From: Roseovarius sp. MMSF_3359
GTDB taxonomy: Bacteria; Pseudomonadota; Alphaproteobacteria; Rhodobacterales; Rhodobacteraceae
Reading direction: 5' to 3'
Assembly: GCF_030733385.1 (NCBI RefSeq)
Contig: NZ_JASHJC010000003.1
Location: 340,712 to 404,711, forward strand
Length of the DNA: 64,000 nucleotides
A program made the translations under genes and the position numbers. Below are positions 41,568 to 50,214 of this stretch, in pieces. How positions within the stretch are numbered: position 1 is the first letter of the stretch; each line of letters begins with the position of its first letter. The notes below the pieces were generated by a model, which saw only the letters and a program-made list of their open reading frames with translations, did not search any database and was not told where the DNA came from.

Positions 41568-42613
41568 GCGTCAAATACATCCCCGTGCAATGGAACCGGA
41601 ACAAGTGGATCTACGACGGCTTCATGCTGGCAGGGGTGGTCGGTTTCCTATGGCTTTTCCTCTTCGTCAGCCCCGAAGTGCTCAGCCACGAGCGCCCGAT
41701 CAATCCGCAGGTCCACAATGCCCGCGCCTTTGGCGCCTGCGCCTTCGTAATGCTGAGCGTCATTCTGGCCCTGGGTCCGCTGGCGCGCCTTGACCGCCGC
41801 TTCCTGCCGCTGGTCTATAACCGTCGTCATTTCGGGGTCATGACCGCTGCCGTGGCGCTCACGCATTTTGGCTATATCCTGAACTGGTATTTCGCTTTCT
41901 CGCCCTCGGGAAGGTACGAAGCCCTGCTTTTTGCCAACACGAGCTTTGATCGCGCGTCTGGTTTTCCCTTCGAGATTTTCGGGATCGTCGCGCTGCTTTG
42001 CCTGCTGGTTCTGGCCGCGACGAGCCATGATTTCTGGCTGAAATTCCTGACCGCTCCGCTTTGGAAACGCCTGCATTACCTGATCTACCTGGCCTATGCC
42101 TCGGTCGTGGCCCATGTCTGCCTCGGTATCCTGCAGGATCAGCAAAACCAGCTTTTCAACTGGATCTTCGTCGTGATGGCCGTGGTGGTTGTCTTCCTGC
42201 ACCTCGCCGCCTTCTGGCATGAACGCCGGTCCGGCGATCCGGTGGGCGAGACGGCATCCGACGGCTGGATCGCGGTCTGCAAGGCCGAGGATATCCCCGA
42301 GGCCCGGGCGCGGATCGCGGTGCTGCCCAATGGCGATCGCGTTGCGGTCTTTCGGTTCGAAAACAAACTCTCGGCCATCTCCAACGCCTGCGCCCATCAA
42401 AACGGCCCCCTGGGCGAAGGCCGGATCATCGCCTGCCTGGTGACCTGCCCCTGGCACGGGTTTCAATACAATGTCCGCAACGGCCAATCCCCTGCCCCCT
42501 TCACGGAAAAGATCCCGACCTACAAGATCGCCCTGCGCGATGGCGTGGTGCTGGTCGACCCTGTCGCCAACCCGCCCGGCACGCCCGTCGAACCGGTGGA
42601 GGTGGCGCCATGA
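41564..42613 (+). CDS. ferric-reductase-like membrane domain fused to a Rieske [2Fe-2S] domain
   Basis: The 349-residue protein starts at GTG. About six membrane helices occupy residues 18-220. They carry histidines placed as in FRD/MsrQ haem b domains: ALTHFGYIL, then LWKRLHYLIYLAYASVVAHVCLG. The C-terminal Rieske domain (about 235-335) has both ligand loops, CAHQNGPLGEG and CPWHGFQYNV, so an iron-sulfur cluster can form. It is soluble and attached by a linker. The layout suggests electron flow between haem in the membrane and a Rieske cluster. The partner and reaction are unknown. It overlaps genes on both sides. Confidence 0.85.
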   Translation: MSVKYIPVQWNRNKWIYDGFMLAGVVGFLWLFLFVSPEVLSHERPINPQVHNARAFGACAFVMLSVILALGPLARLDRRFLPLVYNRRHFGVMTAAVALTHFGYILNWYFAFSPSGRYEALLFANTSFDRASGFPFEIFGIVALLCLLVLAATSHDFWLKFLTAPLWKRLHYLIYLAYASVVAHVCLGILQDQQNQLFNWIFVVMAVVVVFLHLAAFWHERRSGDPVGETASDGWIAVCKAEDIPEARARIAVLPNGDRVAVFRFENKLSAISNACAHQNGPLGEGRIIACLVTCPWHGFQYNVRNGQSPAPFTEKIPTYKIALRDGVVLVDPVANPPGTPVEPVEVAP

Positions 42614-43371
42614 AACACGACAATGCGCCCTTCTTCGTGGGCTACCTCAACCCGCCCAGGAAGCTGCGTCTCTTTCTGCTGGCAGCCGGGATCATGCTGG
42701 TCGCCGCCATGACGCTTTTCGGGCTGCTTCTGGGCAGTGCGCAGGATGACCCCGGCACCGGTGCCTTTCGCTTTGACTATGGCCGCCAGAACGTGACCGG
42801 CGTGATCGAAATGCTGCCCTATCCGATCCTGCATGTCACCGAAGGGACCGAGCGGATCAAGGCTGGCAATGTCCTGATGCTGGCCTCGCAGGGCAAGCGC
42901 GGTGTCATGGGCCTGACCCAGCCCTTCAGCGGTCAGCAGGTCACGGCATCTGGCATCCTGCTGAACCGGGGGGCGCTTGAGATGCTGCAACTTCGCGGCG
43001 GCAACCAGGGCCTGAAAGCCGCCGAGGGGACCGCCGATATACCTGCCGCTGAACCTCTGGGCCGCTGGAAACTCGCCGGAGAAATCTGCGACGGCAAATG
43101 CCTGGCGGGCGCCATGCGACCGGGCCGCGGCCTGGCGCACAAGGCCTGCGCCAATCTCTGCCTGATCGGGGATATCCCGCCGGTCTTTGTGTCCAGCCAA
43201 CCCGTCGCCGGGTCCGAATTCCTGATGGCGGTCGGGCCGGATGGGGGGAAGATACCGGACAGCATTTATGATTACGTCGGCAATTTCGTCGCGCTTGAAG
43301 GCGATATCACCCGCCACGGTGACCTGCTGGTCCTGCGGATGGACCCGGCAACAATCGAGGTGCTGCCATGA
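42610..43371 (+). CDS. membrane-anchored protein with paired cysteines, Rieske operon
   Basis: The 253-residue protein has one N-terminal helix (about residues 19-43) and an extracytoplasmic domain. Four cysteines occur as CDGKC and ACANLC, in a stretch reading LAGEICDGKC...RGLAHKACANLCLIGDIPPVFV. I have the impression that this cysteine-plus-GDIPP pattern recurs in other bacteria but cannot name a family. There is no CxxCH, so no c-type haem. The cysteines may bind a metal or form disulfides. It overlaps the genes before and after it by 4 bases. Confidence 0.72.
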   Translation: MKHDNAPFFVGYLNPPRKLRLFLLAAGIMLVAAMTLFGLLLGSAQDDPGTGAFRFDYGRQNVTGVIEMLPYPILHVTEGTERIKAGNVLMLASQGKRGVMGLTQPFSGQQVTASGILLNRGALEMLQLRGGNQGLKAAEGTADIPAAEPLGRWKLAGEICDGKCLAGAMRPGRGLAHKACANLCLIGDIPPVFVSSQPVAGSEFLMAVGPDGGKIPDSIYDYVGNFVALEGDITRHGDLLVLRMDPATIEVLP

Positions 43372-43634
43372 CCCGGCGCATCACCTGGCTGCTGATCACG
43401 CTCGTTGTCACGGTGATCCTGTTCTACCTGTCGCGGTTCTGGATTTTCGATTTCTGGGGTCGCCAGGGCCTCTTCGGCCTTCAGGATCTCCGACCTCAGG
43501 GCGGCCTCTTGGCCCGATGGCTGCGCGGCACACAATTTGCACCGTTCGAGCTTATCATCTGGGTGGTGTCTTTCTTCCTGATCCTGACGGGCCTGGAAAA
43601 GCTCTATGGCCGCTTCGGCAGCGGCGACAAGTGA
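43368..43634 (+). CDS. small membrane protein, last gene of the Rieske operon
   Basis: An 88-residue protein with two helices (TWLLITLVVTVILFYLSRF and FELIIWVVSFFLILTGL) around a soluble loop rich in Gly and Arg. It overlaps the preceding gene by 4 bases, so all four genes form one translationally coupled set. No family is recognised. Confidence 0.7.
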   Translation: MTRRITWLLITLVVTVILFYLSRFWIFDFWGRQGLFGLQDLRPQGGLLARWLRGTQFAPFELIIWVVSFFLILTGLEKLYGRFGSGDK

Positions 43635-43679
43635 CCCAGCGCACGGGGGGTCACCGCGCGCAGGTCTTGGCACATTGCT

Positions 43680-46600
43680 TCACGCTTCCTCTTGCGGCGC
43701 GCTGCTGCGCATAAAGAAGATGTAATAGAACACCGGCGCCGCAATCAGCGTAAGGATCGACGCGAAGGCCAACCCGCCCATGATCGTCACCGCCATCGAC
43801 TGAAAGAACGCATCGCGGATCAGGGGGATCATGCCCAGGATCGTCGTTGCGGCGGCCAGGATCACCGGGCGCAAGCGCGAGGTGGAGGCCGACACAATCG
43901 CATCCTTCAGCGCCCATTTGGGGTTCTCTTCGCGGACTATGTCAATCTCCTCGACCAGCACGATCCCGTTCTTGATCAACATCCCCGAAAGCGACAGGAG
44001 GCCAAGCAAGGCCGTGAACGTAAACGGTAACCCCGTCCCCAAGAGCGCAAGGCTGACCCCGTTGACCGACATCGGCACCAGCAGCCAGATAATGAGCGGC
44101 TGACGCAGCGCGTTGAAAAGCAGCACCGAGATCAGCACCATGATGATGAGGCTGAGAGGCAGTTGCGCGGCAAGGCTTGCCTGCGCATCGGACGAACTTT
44201 CATACTCGCCGCCCCATTCCATCTTATAGCCTATGGGCACGGGCAATGCCTCGATCGCGTCTTGAATCTCGGCCTGGACCTGCGCAGCGGTAAAGCCCGC
44301 GGGAATGTCGGCGCCCACGGTGATCGTATAGACGCGGTCGCGGCGCATCACGAGCGTGTTCTGCGGCTCGAACACCATGCCATCGGTGACCTGCTCGAAC
44401 GGAACGAACGCCTGGCCACTTTCGGAATAGACAACATGGTCGGACAGGACCATGCCGGATTGCGGGTCGGTCCGCAGGACAATCGGTATCTGCCGCTCCC
44501 CTTCGCGATAGACGCCGGAATCGATCCCCTCGGTGGCAAAACGCAGCGTGTCGGTGATGTCATCGCGGGAAATACCCGCCTCCTGCGCGCGGTCGCTTGA
44601 ATAGACGGGCTTCAGGATCTGTTCCATCTCGCGCCAGTCAACACGCGGCTCGACGATGTTGTCCGATGCCGCAAGCAGGGCCGCCATGGCGTCATCGGCC
44701 AGGTCACGCAGGACCTCGGGGTCCGACCCGGAATACCGTACCTGGATCGGATCGCCGCCGCCGGGACCAAAGGCCAGGCGTTTCGCCCTGAATTCTCCCT
44801 GCGGCACCGCGCGATGTGCGAATTGTTCCATATCGGCGATCAGCGGTGCAATCGTGTCAATCGTCTCGGTCCGCACGATGATGTGGCCATAGCTCGGGTT
44901 CGGATCCTCGGACTGGTAGGTCAGCATGAACCGCGACGCACCGTCGCCGACATAGGCGGTGTACGCCACGACGTCTTCCCGGTCCGCAAGCCAGTCTTCA
45001 ATCACCGCGAGGTCACGTGATGTCTGATGGATCGACGCGCCCTGCGGCAGCTTGTAATGCACGAAGAAGAGCGGCGTGTTGCTGTCGGGAAAGAATTGCT
45101 GCTTGATCTGCCCGAAAAGGGCAAAACATACAACTGTGACGGCGATCAACCCGGGGATGACGAGCCACCAGAGACGGAGGCACTGCCGCAGAAGACCGCC
45201 GTAGACCCGAAAGAGCATCCCGCCATAGGCATCATCTTCGCCGCCGCTGCCGGTCTTGAAGAAGTAGTGCGCCAGAAGCGGCGTGACTGTCAGGGCCAAC
45301 AGCCAGGACAAGGTGAGCGAGATGCCGATCACCGCAAAGAGCGAGAACAGGAATTCGCCGGTCGAATCCGGGCTGAGGCCGATCCCCGCGAAGGCCATGA
45401 TCCCGATCACCGTGGCCCCCAGTAGCGGGATTTGTGTCTTGCGGCCCGCATCCTCCGCCGCATCGCGGGAGGACTGCCCCCGCGCCATCGAGATCTGCAT
45501 GCCTTCCGCAACCACGATGGCGTTATCAACCAGCATGCCCATCGCGATGATCAAGGCGCCAAGCGAGATACGCTCCATCTCGATAGAGAATATCGACATG
45601 AAAAGCAGCGTTCCCACCACGGTCAGAAGCAAGGTTGTCCCAACGACGATGGCCGCGCGCCAGCCCATGAAAAGGGCGAGGACAACGACAACGATACTGA
45701 CCGACATTGCCAGGTTCACGAGGAAGTCGTTCGATGCTTCTTCGACAACGACATGCTGCTGGTAGATCGGGCTGAGCTGCACGCCCAGGGGGATCTGCGG
45801 CTGCAACTCTGTCAGTCTCGCATCGACCCGCTTGCCGACATCGACGATGTTTTCGGTGCTGATCCCCGCCACCCCGAGCGTGAACGCCTCGACCCCGTCG
45901 TGCCGGATCAAGAGATCCGGGTTCTGCTCCCTGCCGCGATGGACATCCGCAAAATCGTAGAGGTTGAGCACCTCCCCCCCGACACCGACGGTCAGCCCCG
46001 CGATTTCCGAAACGCTATCGCTGCCATCGGGCGCCTGTATCAGCGTCCGCCCGTTCACATTCTGGAGCGAGCCGCCATCGACAACCGAATTCGCATTGGC
46101 GATCGCGGACTGAATGGCCGCGGGCGGTACGTTCAGGTTGGTGGTGATGACAAGATCCGGCTGAACATAGATCACCTCGTCGGGGACGCCGGACACCGCG
46201 ACATCGGCCACCCCGTCAACGGCCAGCAGTTCGCGCCTGAGAAACGTGGAGAGTTCGTAGATTTCACTATTGTCATATCCCGGCGCAGAGACCGCGTAAT
46301 AGATGCCGAACACATCGCCAAAACCGTCATTTACAAAGGGCCGCGACGTCCCGGACGGCAGCGCCGCTGCGTTCGCGCGGTTCCTGAGCTTGGTCCAGAT
46401 CTCCGGCAATTCAGTGCCATCATACTGGTCCTTCATATCGACCGTGATCCACGAAAGGCCGGGCTGGTTCATGGACCGGATCTCTTTCACTTCGCTCATG
46501 GTCTGTATTTCAGATTCGAGCGGTTCGGAAACCTCTCGCGCCACCTGTTCGGCCGACGCCCCGGGATATTGCGTGACGACAACAGCGGTCTTGATGGTGA

Positions 46601-46718
46601 AGGCCGGATCTTCGAGACGTCCGAGGGTCATAAACCCCCAGATCCCGCCAAGCAGACAGATCAGGATGACGATCCAGGTATAGAGGGGCCGGTCGATGGA
46701 AGCGCGCGCGATGTCCAT
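43680..46718 (-). CDS. RND efflux pump inner-membrane permease
   Basis: The 1012-residue transporter has the RND layout: a first helix (YTWIVILICLLGGIWGFMTLG), large periplasmic loops, the proton-relay-type helix region (GALIIAMGMLVDNAIVVAEGMQI) and a repeat in the second half (LSLSGMLIKNGIVLVEEIDI). It begins at the ATG at 46718; a longer frame overlaps the adaptor gene in an antisense-like extension. It exports hydrophobic toxic compounds with the adaptor encoded just upstream. An outer-membrane partner is not in the window. Confidence 0.92.
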   Translation of the reverse strand: MDIARASIDRPLYTWIVILICLLGGIWGFMTLGRLEDPAFTIKTAVVVTQYPGASAEQVAREVSEPLESEIQTMSEVKEIRSMNQPGLSWITVDMKDQYDGTELPEIWTKLRNRANAAALPSGTSRPFVNDGFGDVFGIYYAVSAPGYDNSEIYELSTFLRRELLAVDGVADVAVSGVPDEVIYVQPDLVITTNLNVPPAAIQSAIANANSVVDGGSLQNVNGRTLIQAPDGSDSVSEIAGLTVGVGGEVLNLYDFADVHRGREQNPDLLIRHDGVEAFTLGVAGISTENIVDVGKRVDARLTELQPQIPLGVQLSPIYQQHVVVEEASNDFLVNLAMSVSIVVVVLALFMGWRAAIVVGTTLLLTVVGTLLFMSIFSIEMERISLGALIIAMGMLVDNAIVVAEGMQISMARGQSSRDAAEDAGRKTQIPLLGATVIGIMAFAGIGLSPDSTGEFLFSLFAVIGISLTLSWLLALTVTPLLAHYFFKTGSGGEDDAYGGMLFRVYGGLLRQCLRLWWLVIPGLIAVTVVCFALFGQIKQQFFPDSNTPLFFVHYKLPQGASIHQTSRDLAVIEDWLADREDVVAYTAYVGDGASRFMLTYQSEDPNPSYGHIIVRTETIDTIAPLIADMEQFAHRAVPQGEFRAKRLAFGPGGGDPIQVRYSGSDPEVLRDLADDAMAALLAASDNIVEPRVDWREMEQILKPVYSSDRAQEAGISRDDITDTLRFATEGIDSGVYREGERQIPIVLRTDPQSGMVLSDHVVYSESGQAFVPFEQVTDGMVFEPQNTLVMRRDRVYTITVGADIPAGFTAAQVQAEIQDAIEALPVPIGYKMEWGGEYESSSDAQASLAAQLPLSLIIMVLISVLLFNALRQPLIIWLLVPMSVNGVSLALLGTGLPFTFTALLGLLSLSGMLIKNGIVLVEEIDIVREENPKWALKDAIVSASTSRLRPVILAAATTILGMIPLIRDAFFQSMAVTIMGGLAFASILTLIAAPVFYYIFFMRSSAPQEEA

Positions 46719-46728
46719 GGGGCGACCG

Positions 46729-47769
46729 TCAGTTCGCGAAGCCGGTGAAGCGGCGGACGCGGTCGCCCTCGCCGAGCCGGGTGGCACCGCTGGCGACGAT
46801 CTCTTGGCCCTCCTCGAGCCCCGAGAGAACCTGCGTCGCGCCATTTTGCGTCGGCGTGATCTCAACCGGGACCGGGGTGACCGTCCCCACATCCTCGTCG
46901 CCACCGCCGAACGCCATCACATGTGTCGATCCGTCATTTGCCGTCACAACCGCTGATGCCGGGATGATGATGCGCCGATCGTCGCCCCGAATGACCGACG
47001 TCACCGTGACCGACGAGCCGGGCAGGACAACCAGGTTTTCTGGTGGCGCCATACCAAGTGTAATCCGGAACGTCTGGCCGACCTGAGAGGTCTCAGCGTT
47101 GAATTCACGTGTCTCAAGTGGAAACTGTTCCTCGCTCGCCGGGAACTTGGCCCAAAGGTCGATGTCCGGATCCCGTCCCGCCTCCTGAAACAGGGTTTCG
47201 GGCACATCTATCTCAATCCGCAACTCGGACATGTCATGCAATCGGACGATGGGTGTTCCAGCGCTCACTGTCGAGAAATTCGCGACATTGCGCGTGGCGA
47301 CCAACGCATCGAAGGGCGCGCGCAGTTCCGAGTGCCGCAATGACCGCTCGGCGTCACGGACGGCGATCGCGGCAAGATCGGCCTGTGTTTGCGCATCGTC
47401 CACAGAGACCTGGCTGACGGTATTGCCTTCCAGTTTCGAGAGGCGTTCGAGCGTTCGGTCCGCCTGCTCTTTCTGGGTAATCGCCTGATCAAGCGCCAAC
47501 TGGAACGGTTCCGGGTCCAGCTTGGCAATCAGGCCGTCATCTTCAATCGGCTCACCCTCAACCACCGGTATCTCGATCAACTGGCCACCAACCTGAAACG
47601 CAAGATCGACCGTTTCCTTGGCAACGACATGGCCAAAGAACTGCCGCGCCACATCGTCCTTTTGCGAGGTAACCTTGACGATCTTGGCAAGGGGGACGTC
47701 ATCCTGCGCCTGCCCCATCGAGGCGATGCCAAGGATGAGGACAGCGGTCAGTTTCCATATGTTTTTCAC
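46729..47769 (-). CDS. RND efflux periplasmic adaptor (HlyD/MFP family)
   Basis: The 346-residue protein has a signal peptide (MKNIWKLTAVLILG through GQA) and the adaptor halves: QVGGQLIEIPVVEGEPIEDDGLIAKLDPEPF (lipoyl-like), a coiled-coil hairpin with ITQKEQADRTLERLSKLEG, then RAPFDALVATRNVANFSTV. It bridges the RND pump to an outer-membrane channel. The gap to the pump start is 10 bases, so the two form one operon. Between it and the MOSC gene is a 236-base gap with no credible gene. Confidence 0.92.
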   Translation of the reverse strand: MKNIWKLTAVLILGIASMGQAQDDVPLAKIVKVTSQKDDVARQFFGHVVAKETVDLAFQVGGQLIEIPVVEGEPIEDDGLIAKLDPEPFQLALDQAITQKEQADRTLERLSKLEGNTVSQVSVDDAQTQADLAAIAVRDAERSLRHSELRAPFDALVATRNVANFSTVSAGTPIVRLHDMSELRIEIDVPETLFQEAGRDPDIDLWAKFPASEEQFPLETREFNAETSQVGQTFRITLGMAPPENLVVLPGSSVTVTSVIRGDDRRIIIPASAVVTANDGSTHVMAFGGGDEDVGTVTPVPVEITPTQNGATQVLSGLEEGQEIVASGATRLGEGDRVRRFTGFAN

Positions 47770-48005
47770 TTGATTACCTCGTGCAGCCTGTCGCGTATGA
47801 CGGTGTCATTGCTTGAGTAAATAAGACTTGAGCGCAGTTAGCAATCGTCTTGGAGAACTTCCGCCAGATCCCGGCGCGCCGGAGCCGCCCAGACGGACGG
47901 CTCAAACCGGTTGGAGTGTCTGGCCGGAAGGTGCAGTGAGACCGCGTGTTGGTGTCCTCGCTCGGACGACACCTGCCAGAGCACTTGATGAACAGCAATC
48001 CGCGA

Positions 48006-48713
48006 TCACAACGGTTCCTTGTCCCCGACAAGGCGACTGCTGGTATCCTCTTGCATGTTCCCCTCGGCCATCCGAACGAAGGCCTTGCGCCATCCATCGG
48101 CGAGCTCCGGCAACATGGCCAAGACTTCAGCGTCGTGCTGCGTGACGCGACGGGTAAGCCGCGCTGAGGTCACGCGCGCGACGCTCCACTTTGGCTGGGG
48201 CCTCTCGATCAGGCTGATCTGATCCCCTTGTGCGGCGACACCCGTCTCAAGAACCCGGTAATACCACCCGGTGCGTGACGTTTTTTGAAAGAGGTATGCC
48301 ATCTTTTCGTTTTTCGTATGCTCGCTCACCTTCCAACATGGCTGCCGCCCCTGACTGATCTGCACCACCGCGGTTCCAAGGCGCAGCTTGTCACCGATAC
48401 AAAGCGTCCATTCGGTCATCCCGCGTGTCGCGATGTTTTCGCCGAAGGCGGCGGGAGCCGTCCCGGATGGAATGGCACCTTCCGTCATCCAGTCCTGGTA
48501 ATGCTCGGTTGCATAGTGGTGAATGGCTTTCTCGGCCCCGCCGTGATGCTCCAGGTCCGCTTGCTCGTCGTCCAGGAACCCAAACTCGTCGATCTCCTGA
48601 GGGCCCTTGACCGGTGTCTTGCCGATCGCGGATGGTCCACGGCCTTCCCACCGGTTCGTAACCTTGCCGAAGAAAATGCCGTCAATGCGGCTGGAGGGAT
48701 TGATACCCGTCAT
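48006..48713 (-). CDS. MOSC-domain protein (YiiM-like)
   Basis: The 235-residue protein has the MOSC core: a GADGLDEDEQ-like segment (FLDDEQADLEHHGGAEKAIHH), FGENIATRGMTEWTLCIGD, then the conserved Cys in ISQGRQPCWKVSEHTKN. YiiM-type MOSC proteins handle sulfur-carrying or molybdenum-cofactor substrates and detoxify N-hydroxylated compounds such as 6-hydroxylaminopurine. The ATG at 48713 overlaps the stop of the MarR gene; the longer frame is rejected. Confidence 0.88.
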   Translation of the reverse strand: MTGINPSSRIDGIFFGKVTNRWEGRGPSAIGKTPVKGPQEIDEFGFLDDEQADLEHHGGAEKAIHHYATEHYQDWMTEGAIPSGTAPAAFGENIATRGMTEWTLCIGDKLRLGTAVVQISQGRQPCWKVSEHTKNEKMAYLFQKTSRTGWYYRVLETGVAAQGDQISLIERPQPKWSVARVTSARLTRRVTQHDAEVLAMLPELADGWRKAFVRMAEGNMQEDTSSRLVGDKEPL

Positions 48714-49258
48714 GCTGCCTCCTGTTCGTGGCAGATTTTCAAGGTCTCCGCCGGTGACAGGTCTTCCGACAGAAGCATGCAATGGCCACCGTTTTTTCGC
48801 GCGGAAAAGTGCCGGCATTGGTTGCAGACGCCAAAAGCTCTGCTCCCGTTCTCCTTCAGCAACTGTCGCGAAAGCACCTCCAAGGACGTGAGCAGATCTT
48901 TCTTGATCTGCTGATCCATCTTCGAGATCCCGCGCCCGAGCAGATTTGGCGCGTCGATTGCCTGCACACCCTTCTCGGTCAGATCGAAACTGATCGCGCG
49001 TTTGTCGGCCTGCGATCTTCGCTCTGTCACATAGCCTTTCTGCACAAGCGCCTTGAAGGTTTGCGAAATCGTCCCGCGCGTGCTGCCCAGATATTCAGCC
49101 AGATGGGACGGGCTGCGCGAAAAGCGATTGGCCCGCGCAAGATAGGTCAGCGCGGCCTTCTGCGCCGGGTTCAGGTCACCCTTCCAGGCCGAGGTCGCAT
49201 CAAGCCGGGCCAGTCGGTTTATCAGCTCGCGAGTATAGAGATCATCTTCCATGCCCAT
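48710..49258 (-). CDS. MarR-family regulator with a C-terminal cysteine cluster
   Basis: The 182-residue protein has a MarR winged helix (AEYLGSTRGTISQTFKALVQKGYVTER and wing SQADKRAISFDLTEKG). The final 40 residues add an extension with Cys145, Cys148, Cys160 and Cys176 (pattern C-x2-C-x11-C-x15-C). This could hold an iron-sulfur cluster or zinc. Such a tail is not part of ordinary MarR proteins. Either of two ATGs (49258 or 49252) may start it. It is coupled to a MOSC gene and diverges from an exported-protein gene across a repeat-rich gap. Confidence 0.88.
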   Translation of the reverse strand: MGMEDDLYTRELINRLARLDATSAWKGDLNPAQKAALTYLARANRFSRSPSHLAEYLGSTRGTISQTFKALVQKGYVTERRSQADKRAISFDLTEKGVQAIDAPNLLGRGISKMDQQIKKDLLTSLEVLSRQLLKENGSRAFGVCNQCRHFSARKNGGHCMLLSEDLSPAETLKICHEQEAA

Positions 49259-49346
49259 ATTAATAGCGACTCGAAATAGTTATTGCAATAGTTTCGACTC
49301 GATACTAATAGTGAGTCGAAACCAACCCAACCCGAAAGGACCTGAT
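49259..49346. promoter_or_regulatory. shared operator-rich region, marR / exported-protein gene
   Basis: Between the two divergent starts, the 17-base units at 49261-49277 and 49306-49322 are direct repeats differing at 3 positions (core TAATAG, then GACTCGAAA or GAGTCGAAA). The second overlaps an inverted repeat, GTTTCGACTC (49291-49300) and GAGTCGAAAC (49313-49322), with 12 bases between. So three copies of the CGAGTC-type core occur in about 60 bases. This is the likely binding site array of the MarR protein, controlling both directions. Confidence 0.7.
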
Positions 49347-50093
49347 ATGAAACTCTCGACGTCCACCGCCGCAACCTTGGCCTTGATCGCGGGCGCCGTT
49401 GCCGCTGGCGAAGACCATTCGCATGGCATCCAGTCGCCCGTTGACGCGGCGAAAATCGCTGACTTTGACATTGTTGCCGCTGAAGTGACCCTGAATGGGC
49501 GCTTTGCCACGTTCCGCATGGCGACAGCGGGCGTTGCCGGAAATACGACCCTTGAGGCCACAGGAAATGGCGCGCCGGGGGCTTCGATCTGGTCCTATGT
49601 CTGGCCGACCACACTGGATCCGTCTGTCGTCGGTTTCGGAGAAGAGACCGGCATTCTTGCGCTTGCGGCCACCAATCACCCCGACTTCGATGACACCCCG
49701 TTGTTTGACGAAAACATCGATGGTGATACCGGCAATGACGGGGCGCACTGGCACAGCCATTGGGTGGTTCTCACACCGAACGAAGCCTGCGGTCCGGGGG
49801 CCTTGGCGGTGCGTGATGTTGCCGACGGCGAAACACCTGTCATGCCCGCCACATGGCCCGGTGTCCCGTTCTATCTCGACAGCCCCGGTTTCACCCCCGT
49901 CTTCGACGGGCCGGAGATTTCAATCAATGTTGTGCTGGCCAATGCCGACATCAACGTCCTTGAAAAAGCCAACTACGACGGCGTGACATCGGCTTTGCGC
50001 GTCGATACCGACTTCCATGCGCCCTATGTGTGCGTGACGGACGTATTCGATATCGCTTCGGGTGACCTGAGCCTGCCCGGGAAAGTTGACTGA
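49347..50093 (+). CDS. exported protein of unknown function, His/Asp-rich
   Basis: The 248-residue protein has a Sec signal peptide (MKLSTSTAATLALIAGAVAAG, cut near GED). The mature part has acidic runs, an early His pair (DHSHGIQ) and a motif GAHWHSHWVVL, which could bind a metal. Two cysteines (NEACGPG and YVCVTD) may pair. I do not recognise the family. It faces away from the marR-MOSC operon and shares its repeat-rich control region, so it is probably de-repressed by the same signal. Confidence 0.72.
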   Translation: MKLSTSTAATLALIAGAVAAGEDHSHGIQSPVDAAKIADFDIVAAEVTLNGRFATFRMATAGVAGNTTLEATGNGAPGASIWSYVWPTTLDPSVVGFGEETGILALAATNHPDFDDTPLFDENIDGDTGNDGAHWHSHWVVLTPNEACGPGALAVRDVADGETPVMPATWPGVPFYLDSPGFTPVFDGPEISINVVLANADINVLEKANYDGVTSALRVDTDFHAPYVCVTDVFDIASGDLSLPGKVD

Positions 50094-50101
50094 ACCTCCT
50101 C

Positions 50102-50124
50102 AGGGCGGTGCGCCGCACCGCCCT
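50102..50124. terminator. strong stem-loop between convergent genes
   Basis: AGGGCGGTG (50102-50110) pairs perfectly with CACCGCCCT (50116-50124) across a 5-base loop, 9 bases after the exported-protein stop. Only two T's follow, so it is a plausible but weak terminator for that gene. Confidence 0.55.
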
Positions 50125-50214
50125 TGACCCAGTCGGCGGCAGGCACCCGGAGGATTGCGGCCCTGCCGCCGTGCGACAGAGATCTGCAGTCATCGCTCTA
50201 TTCCGCCTTTCTGG

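Noticed and set aside
47770..48005. Possible small gene between the RND adaptor and MOSC genes
   Set aside because: Only short frames with no ribosome-binding site or domain were seen. The stretch is best read as leader or spacer.
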